64,000 nt of DNA from JAKOQB01 sp036824465 (lineage in GTDB: Bacteria > Pseudomonadota > Gammaproteobacteria > Burkholderiales > Burkholderiaceae_F), in contig DAITAC010000003.1 in NCBI GenBank assembly GCA_036824465.1, forward strand, positions 42,028-106,027, in the 5' to 3' direction. Both the position numbers and the translations under genes were made by a program. Below the pieces are notes generated by a model. It saw only the letters and a list, made by a program, of their open reading frames with translations, had not been told where the DNA came from and made no database searches. Positions 51,346 through 60,565 of the stretch are shown one piece after another (position 1 is the first letter of the stretch; each line of letters starts with the position of its first letter).

Positions 51346-53334
51346 ATGCCCGACGAAATCATTATTCAGGATCGCGAAGAGCTGATCTATCTGCTGTGCG
51401 AGGCAGCCGAATTCGAGCACACCGTCATGTGCTCATATCTGTACGCGCAGTGGTCGCTGAAGCGCGACCCGGGTGAAGACACGACACCGGCCGAGCTCGC
51501 TGCAATCGAGCGCTGGCGCCGCTCATTGGCACAGGTCGCACTCGAGGAGATGCTGCACCTTTCACTGGTGAACAACCTGCTCGCGGCGATCGGCGCGGCG
51601 CCGCACCTGTGGCGGCCCGCCTTCCCGGTGCGGCCCGGCCACTTTCCGGCCGATGTCGTGATGAACCTCGCGCCGTTCAGCGAGGCAACGCTGGATCACT
51701 TCATGTTCATCGAGCGCCCCGAGGGCATTGCGCTCGTCGACGGCGCCGGTTTCGGCCACCCGGCCCATTACCGGCGCCTGGCACGCCCCGACATGCTCGC
51801 ACCGTCGCCGCAGGACTATGCGAGCCAGGGGCATCTGTATCACGGCGTGCTGCAGGGACTGGCGCAATTGACCGAGCAACTTGGCGAGGAGCGCGTGTTC
51901 GTCGGCCACGGCCAGGCCCAGGTCGGCGCCGAGGAGTTCGGCCTGCCAGGCCTGTTCAAGATCACCGATCTGGCCTCGGCGCGGCGAGCGGTCGAGGAGA
52001 TCGTGCTGCAGGGAGAAGGCGCGCCGGCGCAGCGGGATGACTCGCACTTTGCCCGCTTCAGCACCATCAGGAAGGAACTCGGGCAGTTGCGTGCTGCGCG
52101 GCCCGCGTTCGAGCCGGCACGCCCGGTGATACGCAATCCGATCCTGGGCGACGCCGGCATCGCGCGCGGTGGCGTGCGCATCGTCGAGCCAGTCACGGCG
52201 CAGATCGTCGACCTCGGCAATTCGATCTATGCGCTGATGATCCGCACGCTGTCGCAGGTGTTCGCGCCCGCGCCGCTCCCACGTGATCTGCGCATTGAAC
52301 TGGCCGCGTCGACCACCGCATTGATGTCGGTGATGGGCCGGGTCGCCGACGTCGCGACGCGGCTGCCCGCCGATCGAGCCCATCCCGGACTGACCGCGGC
52401 ACCGAACTTCGAGCTGCCCGGCTCATCGGGCCAGCTGGTGCAGCAATGCGCGGCCCGAATTCTGGGTGAAAGAACGGCCGAGCTCGCCGCGGCCGCACGT
52501 CGCCTCGCGCGGACCGCGCCGCTCGCCGGTGTCGCCAACGATCTGGACGCGCTCGCACGACGGTTTGAAGAAGCGCACCTTCGTTTCGAAACGCATCTCG
52601 GCGATGCGGTCGACCGCGTCGCCCGACTGACCGCGCCGGCGGCGCCGGCCGTGGCCGCCGCCGCTACGAGGGAGTTGCCGCATACGCAGGCGGCCAGCCA
52701 GGTTCCCGATGTCGCTCGCACCAAGGACATCACGCTGCGGTTCGATGGTCGTCGTTGCATCCATTCGCGCCACTGCGTGCTGGAGGCGCCGACTGTTTTT
52801 CTCGCCAACACCCCGGGCACCTGGATTCACCCGGAATCGACCACAGTCGAGCACTGCGTGCGCGTCGCGCACTCCTGCCCGTCCGGGGCGATCACGTACG
52901 AGCGGCACGACGGCGGGCCGCAGGAAGCGGCGCCCAGCGTGAACGTCGTGCGCGTACGCGAAAACGGCCCGTACGCGGTGCACGCCGAGACCGATTTGCC
53001 CGCCGGCGTCGAGTTCCGCTCGACGCTGTGCCGTTGCGGCCAGTCGCAGCGCAAGCCCTACTGCGACGGCAGCCATGTGACGAATGGATTCACGGCCACG
53101 GGCGAACCCGTCACGCGTGCCTCGGAGCCGCTCGCCGAGCGCGGAGGACTCCTGAGCGTCAAACCGATTCCTGACGGTCCGTTGCAGTTGAGCGGCAACG
53201 TCGAGATCTGTGCCGGCACCGGGCGCACGATCTTGCGAACACAATCGGCGCGGCTGTGCCGGTGCGGCGGCTCCGAAAGCAAGCCGTTCTGCGACGGCTC
53301 GCATGCACGCGTCGGCTTTCGTTCCGATGACTGA
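51346..53334 (+). CDS. Ferritin-like domain fused to a Fer4_19-type ferredoxin and two CDGSH iron-sulfur domains
   Basis: A 662-residue protein with four metal modules. Residues 1-230 are a ferritin-like domain of the type found in VioB-like proteins: Glu24, His25, then Glu67, Glu68 and His71. Residues about 300-450 are helical. Residues about 460-525 form a divergent ferredoxin with Cys471, Cys477, Cys504 and Cys511 (CIHSRHC ... SCPSGAI). Two CDGSH motifs follow at 562-577 (CRCGQSQRKPYCDGSH) and 638-653 (CRCGGSESKPFCDGSH). CDGSH proteins carry labile 2Fe-2S clusters. No signal peptide is present. The substrate is unknown. Confidence 0.88.
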   Translation: MPDEIIIQDREELIYLLCEAAEFEHTVMCSYLYAQWSLKRDPGEDTTPAELAAIERWRRSLAQVALEEMLHLSLVNNLLAAIGAAPHLWRPAFPVRPGHFPADVVMNLAPFSEATLDHFMFIERPEGIALVDGAGFGHPAHYRRLARPDMLAPSPQDYASQGHLYHGVLQGLAQLTEQLGEERVFVGHGQAQVGAEEFGLPGLFKITDLASARRAVEEIVLQGEGAPAQRDDSHFARFSTIRKELGQLRAARPAFEPARPVIRNPILGDAGIARGGVRIVEPVTAQIVDLGNSIYALMIRTLSQVFAPAPLPRDLRIELAASTTALMSVMGRVADVATRLPADRAHPGLTAAPNFELPGSSGQLVQQCAARILGERTAELAAAARRLARTAPLAGVANDLDALARRFEEAHLRFETHLGDAVDRVARLTAPAAPAVAAAATRELPHTQAASQVPDVARTKDITLRFDGRRCIHSRHCVLEAPTVFLANTPGTWIHPESTTVEHCVRVAHSCPSGAITYERHDGGPQEAAPSVNVVRVRENGPYAVHAETDLPAGVEFRSTLCRCGQSQRKPYCDGSHVTNGFTATGEPVTRASEPLAERGGLLSVKPIPDGPLQLSGNVEICAGTGRTILRTQSARLCRCGGSESKPFCDGSHARVGFRSDD

Positions 53335-53477
53335 GACGGCCGGTTGCGCGGATCGCGCCGGCGCGGTCGGCAGTTTCCCCGCACTGCCAACGGCGCGGCT
53401 CGATCGATCTATCCTTGCACGAATGACGGTTGCGCAGACACGAGTGAAGACCGCCGATCAAACTTGGGAGACCCACG

Positions 53478-54851
53478 ATGAACCGCTCCGCCAGCCTGGC
53501 CGAACTGGACCGGCTTGAATCGATTCACCCGTATACCAACCTGCGCCGGCACGAGGAGCGCGGTCCGATCATCATGGCGCGCGGCCGCGGCATCCATGTG
53601 TACGACGTTGACGGCCGCGAATACATCGAAGGACTGTCGGGCCTGTGGTGCGCGGCGCTCGGTTTTTCCAACGAGCGGCTGATCGCGGCGGCGACCAGGC
53701 AACTGAATACGCTGCCTTATTACCATGGCTTCGCGCACAAGACGTCCGACGTCGCCATCCAGATCGCGCATGACCTGTTGCAGATGGCACCCGGCAGGAT
53801 GGCGCGCGTGTTCTTCGGCACCAGCGGCTCGGATGCCAACGACACGGCGATCAAGTTCGTGCGCTACTACAACAACGCGCGCGGGCGGCCCAACAAGAAG
53901 AAGTTCATCGCGCGCACCAAGGGTTATCACGGCGTCAGCATCGCCGCAGCAAGCCTGACGGGACTGCCGCACCTGCATACCGGCTTCGATCTGCCGGGGC
54001 CGGGCGTGCTGCACACCGACTGCCCGCATCACTACCGGTTCGCGCAGGTGGGCGAAAGCGAGGAGTCCTTTGCCGCGCGGCTCGCGCGCAACCTCGAGCA
54101 GCTGATCGAGAAGGAGGGGCCGGACACGATCGCCGCGTTCATCGCCGAGCCGGTGATGGGTGCCGGCGGCGTGATTCCACCACCCGCCGGATACTTCGAC
54201 CTGGTGCAGCCGATCCTCAAGCACCACGACATCCTGATGATCGCCGACGAAGTGATCTGCGGATTTGGCCGCACCGGCCAGATGTGGGGCAGCCTCACCT
54301 ATGACATCGATCCCGACATCGTCACCTGCGCCAAGGCACTGACCGGGGCCTATGTGCCGTTCTCGGCGACGATGATTTCCGCGCGCCTTTACGAGCCGAT
54401 CGCCGAGCAGTCGGCGAAGATCGGCACCTTCGGCCACGGCTACACCTACTCGGCGCATCCGCTCGGCGCGGCGGTCGCGATCGAGGCGTTGAAGATCTAT
54501 CGTGAGGTCGACATTGCGGCGCGCGTGCGTTCGCTCGCGCCACAGTTCCAGGACGGGCTGCGCAAGCTCGCTGACAGCCCAATTGTGGGCGAGGTGCGCG
54601 GCGTCGGCCTGATCGCCGCGGTGGAGCTGGTGAAGAACAAGCAGACCAGGGAGTCGTTCCCGGCTTCCGCCGCCACCGCCGCGTATTTCGCCGAGCGTGC
54701 GCATGCGCATGGGCTGGTGCTGCGCCCGCTCGGAGAGGCGGTGGCACTGTGCCCGCCGCTGATCATCGAGCCGGCCGAAATCGACGAGATGCTCGCGCGC
54801 TTCACGCGTGCGCTGCGCGATACTGAGGCCCACGTCACGCAATGGATGTAG
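53478..54851 (+). CDS. Class III aminotransferase, putrescine/polyamine type
   Basis: A 457-residue PLP transaminase. YTNLRRHEERGPIIMARGRG opens the fold; the cofactor region shows GTSGSDANDTAIK, YHGVSIAAASLTG, ADEVICGFGRTG, and the PLP lysine in TCAKALTGAY near residue 285. It resembles SpuC-type putrescine-pyruvate transaminases. The polyamine ABC transporter genes directly downstream support this. The stop is 31 bp before the ATPase gene. Confidence 0.9.
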   Translation: MNRSASLAELDRLESIHPYTNLRRHEERGPIIMARGRGIHVYDVDGREYIEGLSGLWCAALGFSNERLIAAATRQLNTLPYYHGFAHKTSDVAIQIAHDLLQMAPGRMARVFFGTSGSDANDTAIKFVRYYNNARGRPNKKKFIARTKGYHGVSIAAASLTGLPHLHTGFDLPGPGVLHTDCPHHYRFAQVGESEESFAARLARNLEQLIEKEGPDTIAAFIAEPVMGAGGVIPPPAGYFDLVQPILKHHDILMIADEVICGFGRTGQMWGSLTYDIDPDIVTCAKALTGAYVPFSATMISARLYEPIAEQSAKIGTFGHGYTYSAHPLGAAVAIEALKIYREVDIAARVRSLAPQFQDGLRKLADSPIVGEVRGVGLIAAVELVKNKQTRESFPASAATAAYFAERAHAHGLVLRPLGEAVALCPPLIIEPAEIDEMLARFTRALRDTEAHVTQWM

Positions 54852-54882
54852 TGCGCCCGGGGCGTCCTATCGAAAGCATGCG

Positions 54883-55965
54883 ATGAACTTCGTCGAGTTC
54901 GACGACGTCTGCAAGACGTACGATGGTGTCGCCAACGTCGTCGACCACCTGCACCTGGCGATCGCCGAAGGCGAGTTCCTGTCGCTGCTCGGACCGAGCG
55001 GATCGGGCAAGACCACCACGCTGATGATGCTGGCCGGGTTCGAGCGCCCGACCGCGGGGCATGTGCGGCTGAAGGGCAAGCCGATCGATGCGCTGCCGCC
55101 GTACAGGCGCAACTTTGGCATGGTGTTCCAGAACTATGCGTTGTTCCCGCACATGACGGTGGGCGAGAACCTGGCGTTTCCGCTGTCCGTGCGCGCGATC
55201 AGCAAGAGCGATGCAGCGGCCCGCGTGAAGCGCGCGCTCGACATGGTGCGACTGCCGGCCATGGAGCACCGGATGCCGGGGCAGCTCTCCGGCGGCCAGC
55301 AGCAGCGCGTTGCGGTCGCGCGCGCCCTGGTGTTCGAGCCGCAGCTGATCCTGATGGACGAGCCGCTGGGCGCGCTCGACAAGCAACTGCGCGAGGAAAT
55401 GCAGCTCGAATTGCGCGGCCTGCATGAGCGGCTCGGTATCACGACGGTGTACGTCACGCACGACCAGTCCGAAGCGCTGACGATGTCCGACCGCATTGCG
55501 GTGTTTCATCAGGGCAAAATCCAGCAGATCGCTGATCCGCAGACGATTTACGAGCTGCCGGCCAATCTGTTCGTCGCCTCCTTCATCGGCGAGAACAATC
55601 GCCTCGCGGGCGAGGTGGTCGGAGCCGACGTCGGCGGAGGATGCATTGCCGAAGTGGCGGGCGGCGTGCGGCTGCGTGGTCGCGCGACCGTGGCCTGCGG
55701 CGTGCCGTCGCGCGCCACGGTGTCGGTGCGGCCGGAGCGCATCGGGGTCAGTCACCCGGACGGCGCGCCGGACGGCGCCAACTCGCTGCCGGGGCAGATC
55801 GAAGAGACGATCTTTCTGGGCGGCCATGTGCGCGTAAGGCTAAAGAGTGTCGCCGGCGAACTGGTGGCGAGCGTGCCGATTCAGGACGCCGGCGCCATTC
55901 CGCCGGCCGGGGCACCGGCAGTGGCGCACTGGCCGGCCGCGAGTACAGTCGTATTCCCCGGGTAG
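54883..55965 (+). CDS. potA: Polyamine ABC transporter, ATP-binding protein
   Basis: A 360-residue ABC ATPase. The Walker A is GPSGSGKT (37-44), the signature LSGGQ lies at 135-139, the Walker B is LILMDEP, and the H-loop is YVTHDQSEAL. The last 110 residues form a TOBE/OB-fold regulatory domain. It is of the PotA/PotG class and powers import through the two permeases at 57180 and 58409. Confidence 0.93.
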   Translation: MNFVEFDDVCKTYDGVANVVDHLHLAIAEGEFLSLLGPSGSGKTTTLMMLAGFERPTAGHVRLKGKPIDALPPYRRNFGMVFQNYALFPHMTVGENLAFPLSVRAISKSDAAARVKRALDMVRLPAMEHRMPGQLSGGQQQRVAVARALVFEPQLILMDEPLGALDKQLREEMQLELRGLHERLGITTVYVTHDQSEALTMSDRIAVFHQGKIQQIADPQTIYELPANLFVASFIGENNRLAGEVVGADVGGGCIAEVAGGVRLRGRATVACGVPSRATVSVRPERIGVSHPDGAPDGANSLPGQIEETIFLGGHVRVRLKSVAGELVASVPIQDAGAIPPAGAPAVAHWPAASTVVFPG

Positions 55966-55999
55966 TTATTCCGCGGTTCATTCAAGAGGAGGAGATGCG

Positions 56000-57052
56000 A
56001 TGTCGTTCAAGGCAAAAGCAGTGATGGTTGCGCTCGGCGCAGCGTTGGCAATCGGCACCAGCGCGGTCGGTGCGCAGGGGCGCGACCTGTCGGTCGTCTC
56101 GTGGGGCGGCGCATACCAGGATGCGCAGAAGGAGGTCTACTTCAAGCCGTTCATGGAGAAAGCCAAGATCAAGATGGTCGATGAAAGCTGGGACGGCGGC
56201 ATCGGCGTGCTGCGCGCGAAGATGCAGGGCGGTGCCAACAACTGGGACGTGGTGCAGGTCGAGAGCGAGGAACTGCTGCTCGGCTGCGAGGAGGGTCTGT
56301 TCGAGAAACTCGACTACGCCAAGCTGGGCGGGCGCGACAAGTTCCTCAAGGATGCGGTCAACGACTGCGGCGTGGGTGCGATCGTCTACAACTTCGTGCT
56401 CGCCTATGACGGCGACAAGATCAAGGACGCGCCGAAGAGCTGGAAAGATTTCTGGGACGTGAAGAAATATCCCGGCAAGCGCGCGCTGCGCAAGGGACCG
56501 AAGACCAATCTGGAGATTGCGCTGATCGCCGACGGCGTCGCGCCGGCCGATGTGTACAAGACGCTTTCCACGCCAGCGGGTGTTGATCGTGCGTTCAACA
56601 AACTCAGCGCGCTGAAGTCCAACCTGATCTGGTGGGAAAAAGGCTCGCAGCCACCGCAGATGCTCGCCGCCGGTGAAGCCGCCATGGTTTCCGCCTACAA
56701 CGGCCGCATCGCGGCTGCCAACAAGACCGACAAGAAGAACTTCAAGATGAGCTGGACGGGCAGCCTGTACACGATCGACTCGTGGGTGATCATGAAGGGT
56801 TCGCCCAACAAGGCCAAGGCCGAGCAGTTCCTTGCCTTTGTCAGTGATCCGCAGAACCAGAAGAACCTGCCGCCGAAGATTCCGTACGGCGTGACCAATG
56901 CGGCGGCGACGGCGCTGGTCGACAAGGCGGTGCTGCCCGACCTGCCGACCAATCCGGTGAACCTGAACGCGTCGCTGTACATCAACGACAAGTTCTGGCT
57001 TGAAAACTTGGACAAACTGAATCAGCGGTTCAACGCTTGGTTATCAAAGTAG
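56000..57052 (+). CDS. Polyamine ABC transporter, periplasmic binding protein
   Basis: A 350-residue solute-binding protein of the PotD/PotF class. Signal peptide VMVALGAALAIGTSAVGAQ; the mature part starts RDLSVVSWGGAYQDAQKEVY. SWKDFWDVKKYPGKRAL and IDSWVIMKGSPNKAKAEQFL are typical. It captures putrescine, spermidine or a related amine. GAGGAGG precedes ATG 56000, giving the strongest ribosome site of the operon. Confidence 0.93.
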   Translation: MSFKAKAVMVALGAALAIGTSAVGAQGRDLSVVSWGGAYQDAQKEVYFKPFMEKAKIKMVDESWDGGIGVLRAKMQGGANNWDVVQVESEELLLGCEEGLFEKLDYAKLGGRDKFLKDAVNDCGVGAIVYNFVLAYDGDKIKDAPKSWKDFWDVKKYPGKRALRKGPKTNLEIALIADGVAPADVYKTLSTPAGVDRAFNKLSALKSNLIWWEKGSQPPQMLAAGEAAMVSAYNGRIAAANKTDKKNFKMSWTGSLYTIDSWVIMKGSPNKAKAEQFLAFVSDPQNQKNLPPKIPYGVTNAAATALVDKAVLPDLPTNPVNLNASLYINDKFWLENLDKLNQRFNAWLSK

Positions 57053-57065
57053 CCGATAACGGTTC

Positions 57066-57134
57066 TTCCGGACGCGTGTGAAGCGCGCGCCGGAATAACT
57101 CTCGCGCACGAGTCCGACACCGGCGCTGCCGGTG
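57066..57134 (+). other. Two intercistronic hairpins in the polyamine operon
   Basis: TTCCGG/CCGGAA (57066-57095, with an inner CGCG pair) and the perfect CACCGGC/GCCGGTG (57118-57134) lie between the binding protein and first permease genes. Without T-tracts they are more likely mRNA-protecting than terminating, allowing more binding protein than permease. Confidence 0.5.
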
Positions 57135-57179
57135 CGGCTCAGCGCTCGGGCGGAGACGATGGATGCTTGAGGCATTTGC

Positions 57180-58412
57180 GTGGCTGCTGCAGCGGTAGTT
57201 CACGGCTCGCTGGCGGCGCAGCTTGCGCGTGCCGAACGCGCGAAGAAGTTGAAAGCGGCGCTGCTCACGGCGCCGCTTTTTCTTTTTCTGCTGCTCACGT
57301 TTCTCGGGCCGATCGGCGCGTTGTTGAGCAAGAGCTTTGTTGACATCGATCTGGCGGCGGCACTGCCCAACGTCACGCGCGAGATCAAGCGCTGGGACGG
57401 ACGCGCGTTACCCGATGAGGCGACTTTCGCGGCATTGATTACCGACGTACGCGCCGCGCGCGTAGCCGGAACACTGGCGCCGGCCGCCACGCGCCTGAAT
57501 TACGACGTCAGCGGCTTTCGCTCGCTGCTGTTTGCGACCGGGCGAGCGCTGCCCGATGCCCTTGAAAAGCCCGCGCGCGACACACTGCTGGCGATCGATC
57601 CCAAGTGGAACGAAACCGAAACCTGGGGCGCGATCGCGCGCGCTGCGGGACCGACGACTTCGCTCTTCCTGCTCGCGGCGGTGGACATGAAGCGCACCGC
57701 CGACGGTGACCTGGTTGGCGCGCCGCAGGACGAAGCGGTGTTCGTCCAGGTGCTGGGGCGAACCTTTGCCATCGCCACCGCGGTGACAATCCTGTGTCTG
57801 CTGCTTGGCTACCCACTTGCCTACGCGCTGGCCCAGGCGCCCGTGCGCGTGGCCAACGTGCTGCTGATCTTCGTGCTGTTGCCGTTCTGGACCTCGCTGC
57901 TGGTGCGCACCTCCGCGTGGATCGTGCTGCTGCAGCACGAGGGTGTGATCAATTCGGCCCTGCTGCAGTCGGGTCTGATCGCTGCACCCCTCGAACTGCT
58001 TTATCGCCGCGCGGCCGTCTATGCGGCGATGACGCATGTGCTGCTGCCGTTCATGGTGTTGCCGCTCTTTGCCGTGATGAAGAGCATCCCGCCCGTGCAC
58101 GTGCGCGCCGCGCTGTCGCTCGGCGCCACGCCCGCGGCGGCATTCTGGCGCGTGTATGCGCCGCAGACACTGCCGGGCGTGGGCGCCGGCGTGCTGATGG
58201 TGTTCATTCAGGCGCTCGGCTACTACATCACGCCGGCGCTGGTCGGCGGTGCCGACGACCAGATGCTGTCGTACTTCGTCGCCTTTTACGCCAGCAAGAC
58301 GATCAACTGGGGCATGGCCGCGGCGCTTTCACTGGTGCTGCTGGCCGCGACGATGGCGCTGTACTACGTGTACGACCGCATGGTCGGCATCGACAAGATC
58401 CGGATGGGATGA
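57180..58412 (+). CDS. potB: Polyamine ABC transporter permease, PotB-like with enlarged periplasmic loop
   Basis: A 410-residue inner-membrane permease. Membrane segment 1 (LLTAPLFLFLLLTFLGPIGAL, residues 29-49) is followed by about 130 soluble residues absent from the standard 275-300-residue PotB. Five further segments begin near 187. The EAA-loop that contacts the ATPase is VRAALSLGATPAAAFWRVYA near 308. The GTG start at 57180 follows TTGAGG. The stop overlaps the next ATG (ATGA). Confidence 0.9.
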   Translation: MAAAAVVHGSLAAQLARAERAKKLKAALLTAPLFLFLLLTFLGPIGALLSKSFVDIDLAAALPNVTREIKRWDGRALPDEATFAALITDVRAARVAGTLAPAATRLNYDVSGFRSLLFATGRALPDALEKPARDTLLAIDPKWNETETWGAIARAAGPTTSLFLLAAVDMKRTADGDLVGAPQDEAVFVQVLGRTFAIATAVTILCLLLGYPLAYALAQAPVRVANVLLIFVLLPFWTSLLVRTSAWIVLLQHEGVINSALLQSGLIAAPLELLYRRAAVYAAMTHVLLPFMVLPLFAVMKSIPPVHVRAALSLGATPAAAFWRVYAPQTLPGVGAGVLMVFIQALGYYITPALVGGADDQMLSYFVAFYASKTINWGMAAALSLVLLAATMALYYVYDRMVGIDKIRMG

Positions 58413-59233
58413 CCGCCTCCGCATACGAAACCGCTGCGCAACGCATCGCCCGATACGCGCTGTGGTCATTCGCGATTTTCGTACTTGTGTTCCTGATGGC
58501 GCCGATCCTGGTGATCGTGCCGCTGTCGTTCTCGGCCGGCTCGTTCCTGCACTTCCCGCTGCCCGGGCTTTCGCTGCGCTGGTACGCGGACTTCTTCACC
58601 TCCGACCTGTGGCTGCCGGCGCTGAAGAACAGCCTGATCGTCGGCATCGGCGCGACGCTGATCGCCACCACGCTCGGCACGCTCGCGGCGTTCGGCTTCT
58701 GGCGCGCGCGGTTCCCGCTGCGGCGACTCCTGTTCGCAATCCTGCTGTCGCCGCTCGTGGTGCCGGTAGTGATCGTCGCGGTCGGGGTGTACTTCGCCTT
58801 TGCGAAGGCCGGACTCGTCGACGGTTATCTCGGCCTGATGCTGGCGCATGCCGCGCTCGGCGCGCCGTTCGTGCTGGTGACGGTGCTCTCCACGCTGTCG
58901 GGATTCGACCGCAATCTGCTGAACGCGGCGGCAAGTCTGGGCGCGCCGCCCTGGCTCGCGTTCCGCAAGGTCGCGCTGCCGATCCTGTTTCCCGGTGTGT
59001 TTTCCGGCGCGCTGTTCGCGTTCGCCACTTCGTTCGACGAAGTCGTGGTGGCGCTGCTGCTGACCGGCCCCGGCCAGCGCACCTTGCCGCGCCAGATGTT
59101 CGCCGGCATCAACGACAACATCAGTCTGACCATTACCGCCGCCGGCACGCTGCTGGTGCTCCTGGCGTGCCTGCTCCTGATCGTGGGTGAATGGCTGCGC
59201 CGGCGCTCGGAACGACTGCGTATGAGTAAGTGA
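58409..59233 (+). CDS. potC: Polyamine ABC transporter permease, PotC-like
   Basis: A 274-residue permease with six membrane segments. Segment 1 is WSFAIFVLVFLMAPILVIVP; the ATPase-contacting loop is NAAASLGAPPWLAFRKVALP near residue 170. It pairs with the larger permease encoded just upstream, whose stop its ATG overlaps by 4 bp. Confidence 0.92.
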   Translation: MTASAYETAAQRIARYALWSFAIFVLVFLMAPILVIVPLSFSAGSFLHFPLPGLSLRWYADFFTSDLWLPALKNSLIVGIGATLIATTLGTLAAFGFWRARFPLRRLLFAILLSPLVVPVVIVAVGVYFAFAKAGLVDGYLGLMLAHAALGAPFVLVTVLSTLSGFDRNLLNAAASLGAPPWLAFRKVALPILFPGVFSGALFAFATSFDEVVVALLLTGPGQRTLPRQMFAGINDNISLTITAAGTLLVLLACLLLIVGEWLRRRSERLRMSK

Positions 59234-59484
59234 ACGCAGGAAACGGCTTGCGTCGCAACGTCGCGCCGATCGCTTGTGCGACCCGCGCTCCTTGCGCACA
59301 ATGCGCACGCGCATTCCAGCTCGACAGCGGATCAGCGCCTCCTGCGACGCTCGGGGCGCCGCGCCGCATGAACTGGGCGGCGATCGCGCTGCCGTCAGTT
59401 CGTGTTCGTTTTCGGACTGGCGGGCAGATTGCCGCTTCTTCTCGCGGGCGCGGGTCGTTGCCCCATTTCAGCGGAGTCAGGACG

Positions 59485-60507
59485 ATGTTCGAAAGCAGGA
59501 AGTTCATGGTCGGAGCGGCCCTGGTTGGCTGCATTGTCGTCGCGGGCTGCGCTCAGCCCGGCCCTGCACCGACAGCGGTCCCAGCTCCAAGCACGCCGAC
59601 CAAGTTCGCGGTCATTCCACCCGACAAGGACACCGATCTGAAGTTCTACTTTGCCAACGGCCAGATCGTGCAGGGCGCCGACGCACTCGGCCGCATGCAA
59701 CGCGAAGCTGGCGTGATCCTATGGCTGGCGGGCAACCAGTTCTTCGCGATGGACGATGTGGTGCGGGCATTTCAGAAGGCCAACCCCGGCATCCAGCTGG
59801 GCCTGATCACGCTGCCGCCAGGCCTGATTCTCGACGCGATCCTGGCGAGCGGCTGGACCTACAACGGGCGCGAGTACGCCGGACGCCCGGACGTCTATGC
59901 CTCGGTCAATCTCGGGCACCTGAAGAAGCTCAAAGATGCAGGCTTGATGGATCAGTACGCAATCTATATGCACAACGAACTGGAGATCATGGTCGCCAAG
60001 GGCAACCCGAAGCGCATCACTGGCATCAGGGACCTTGCGCGGCCGGACGTGCACACGTCCATGCCAAACCCGGTGAACGAAGGAATCATGCAGTTCTACG
60101 CCCGCAAGGTTCTTGAGCGCCACGGCATCTGGGAGAAGATCTCCGCCGGCCAGATGTGTTTCTCGTGCCAGACGACCCCCAATAATTGGTTCACTGCCGT
60201 CCATCACCGGGAAACGCCGGATCGCATCAAGGCCGGCACCTCGGACGCGGGCATTGTGTGGAAGACCGAGACACTCGAGGCCCTGCGCGCTGGTGCACAG
60301 ATCGACGCAGTCCAGCTGCGCCCCGAAGACAGTTTGCGCGACGAGGTGTCGTACGCGATCGGCGCGCTGAAGGGGTCGCCGAAAGCAGAAGCAGCGGCGA
60401 AGTACCTGCGCTTCCTGGCGACCCCGGAGGCCACGGCCGCCTACACGAAATATGGCTTCGTCGCCGCCAGCCCGCAGGAACTGACGCTGCGGCCAATCTC
60501 GAAGTGA
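59485..60507 (+). CDS. Solute-binding lipoprotein, ModA-like
   Basis: A 340-residue protein with a lipoprotein signal (FMVGAALVGCIVVAGC; lipobox VAGC) and a proline-rich linker. The two-lobed binding fold is suggested by LWLAGNQFFAMDDVVRAFQKANP, RPDVYASVNLGHLKKL, MVAKGNPKRITGIRDLARPD and AGIVWKTETLEALRAGA, which resemble molybdate-type receptors. MCFSCQTTPNNWFTAVHHRE near residue 215 contains two close cysteines and two histidines, which could hold a metal. It has no transporter genes of its own; the polyamine permeases lie 250 bp upstream. Confidence 0.75.
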   Translation: MFESRKFMVGAALVGCIVVAGCAQPGPAPTAVPAPSTPTKFAVIPPDKDTDLKFYFANGQIVQGADALGRMQREAGVILWLAGNQFFAMDDVVRAFQKANPGIQLGLITLPPGLILDAILASGWTYNGREYAGRPDVYASVNLGHLKKLKDAGLMDQYAIYMHNELEIMVAKGNPKRITGIRDLARPDVHTSMPNPVNEGIMQFYARKVLERHGIWEKISAGQMCFSCQTTPNNWFTAVHHRETPDRIKAGTSDAGIVWKTETLEALRAGAQIDAVQLRPEDSLRDEVSYAIGALKGSPKAEAAAKYLRFLATPEATAAYTKYGFVAASPQELTLRPISK

Positions 60508-60565
60508 CCAGAGCGATCCCGGCTACGCTCGCGGGCCTGCCGTAGATACACACGGGGAGTCCACC

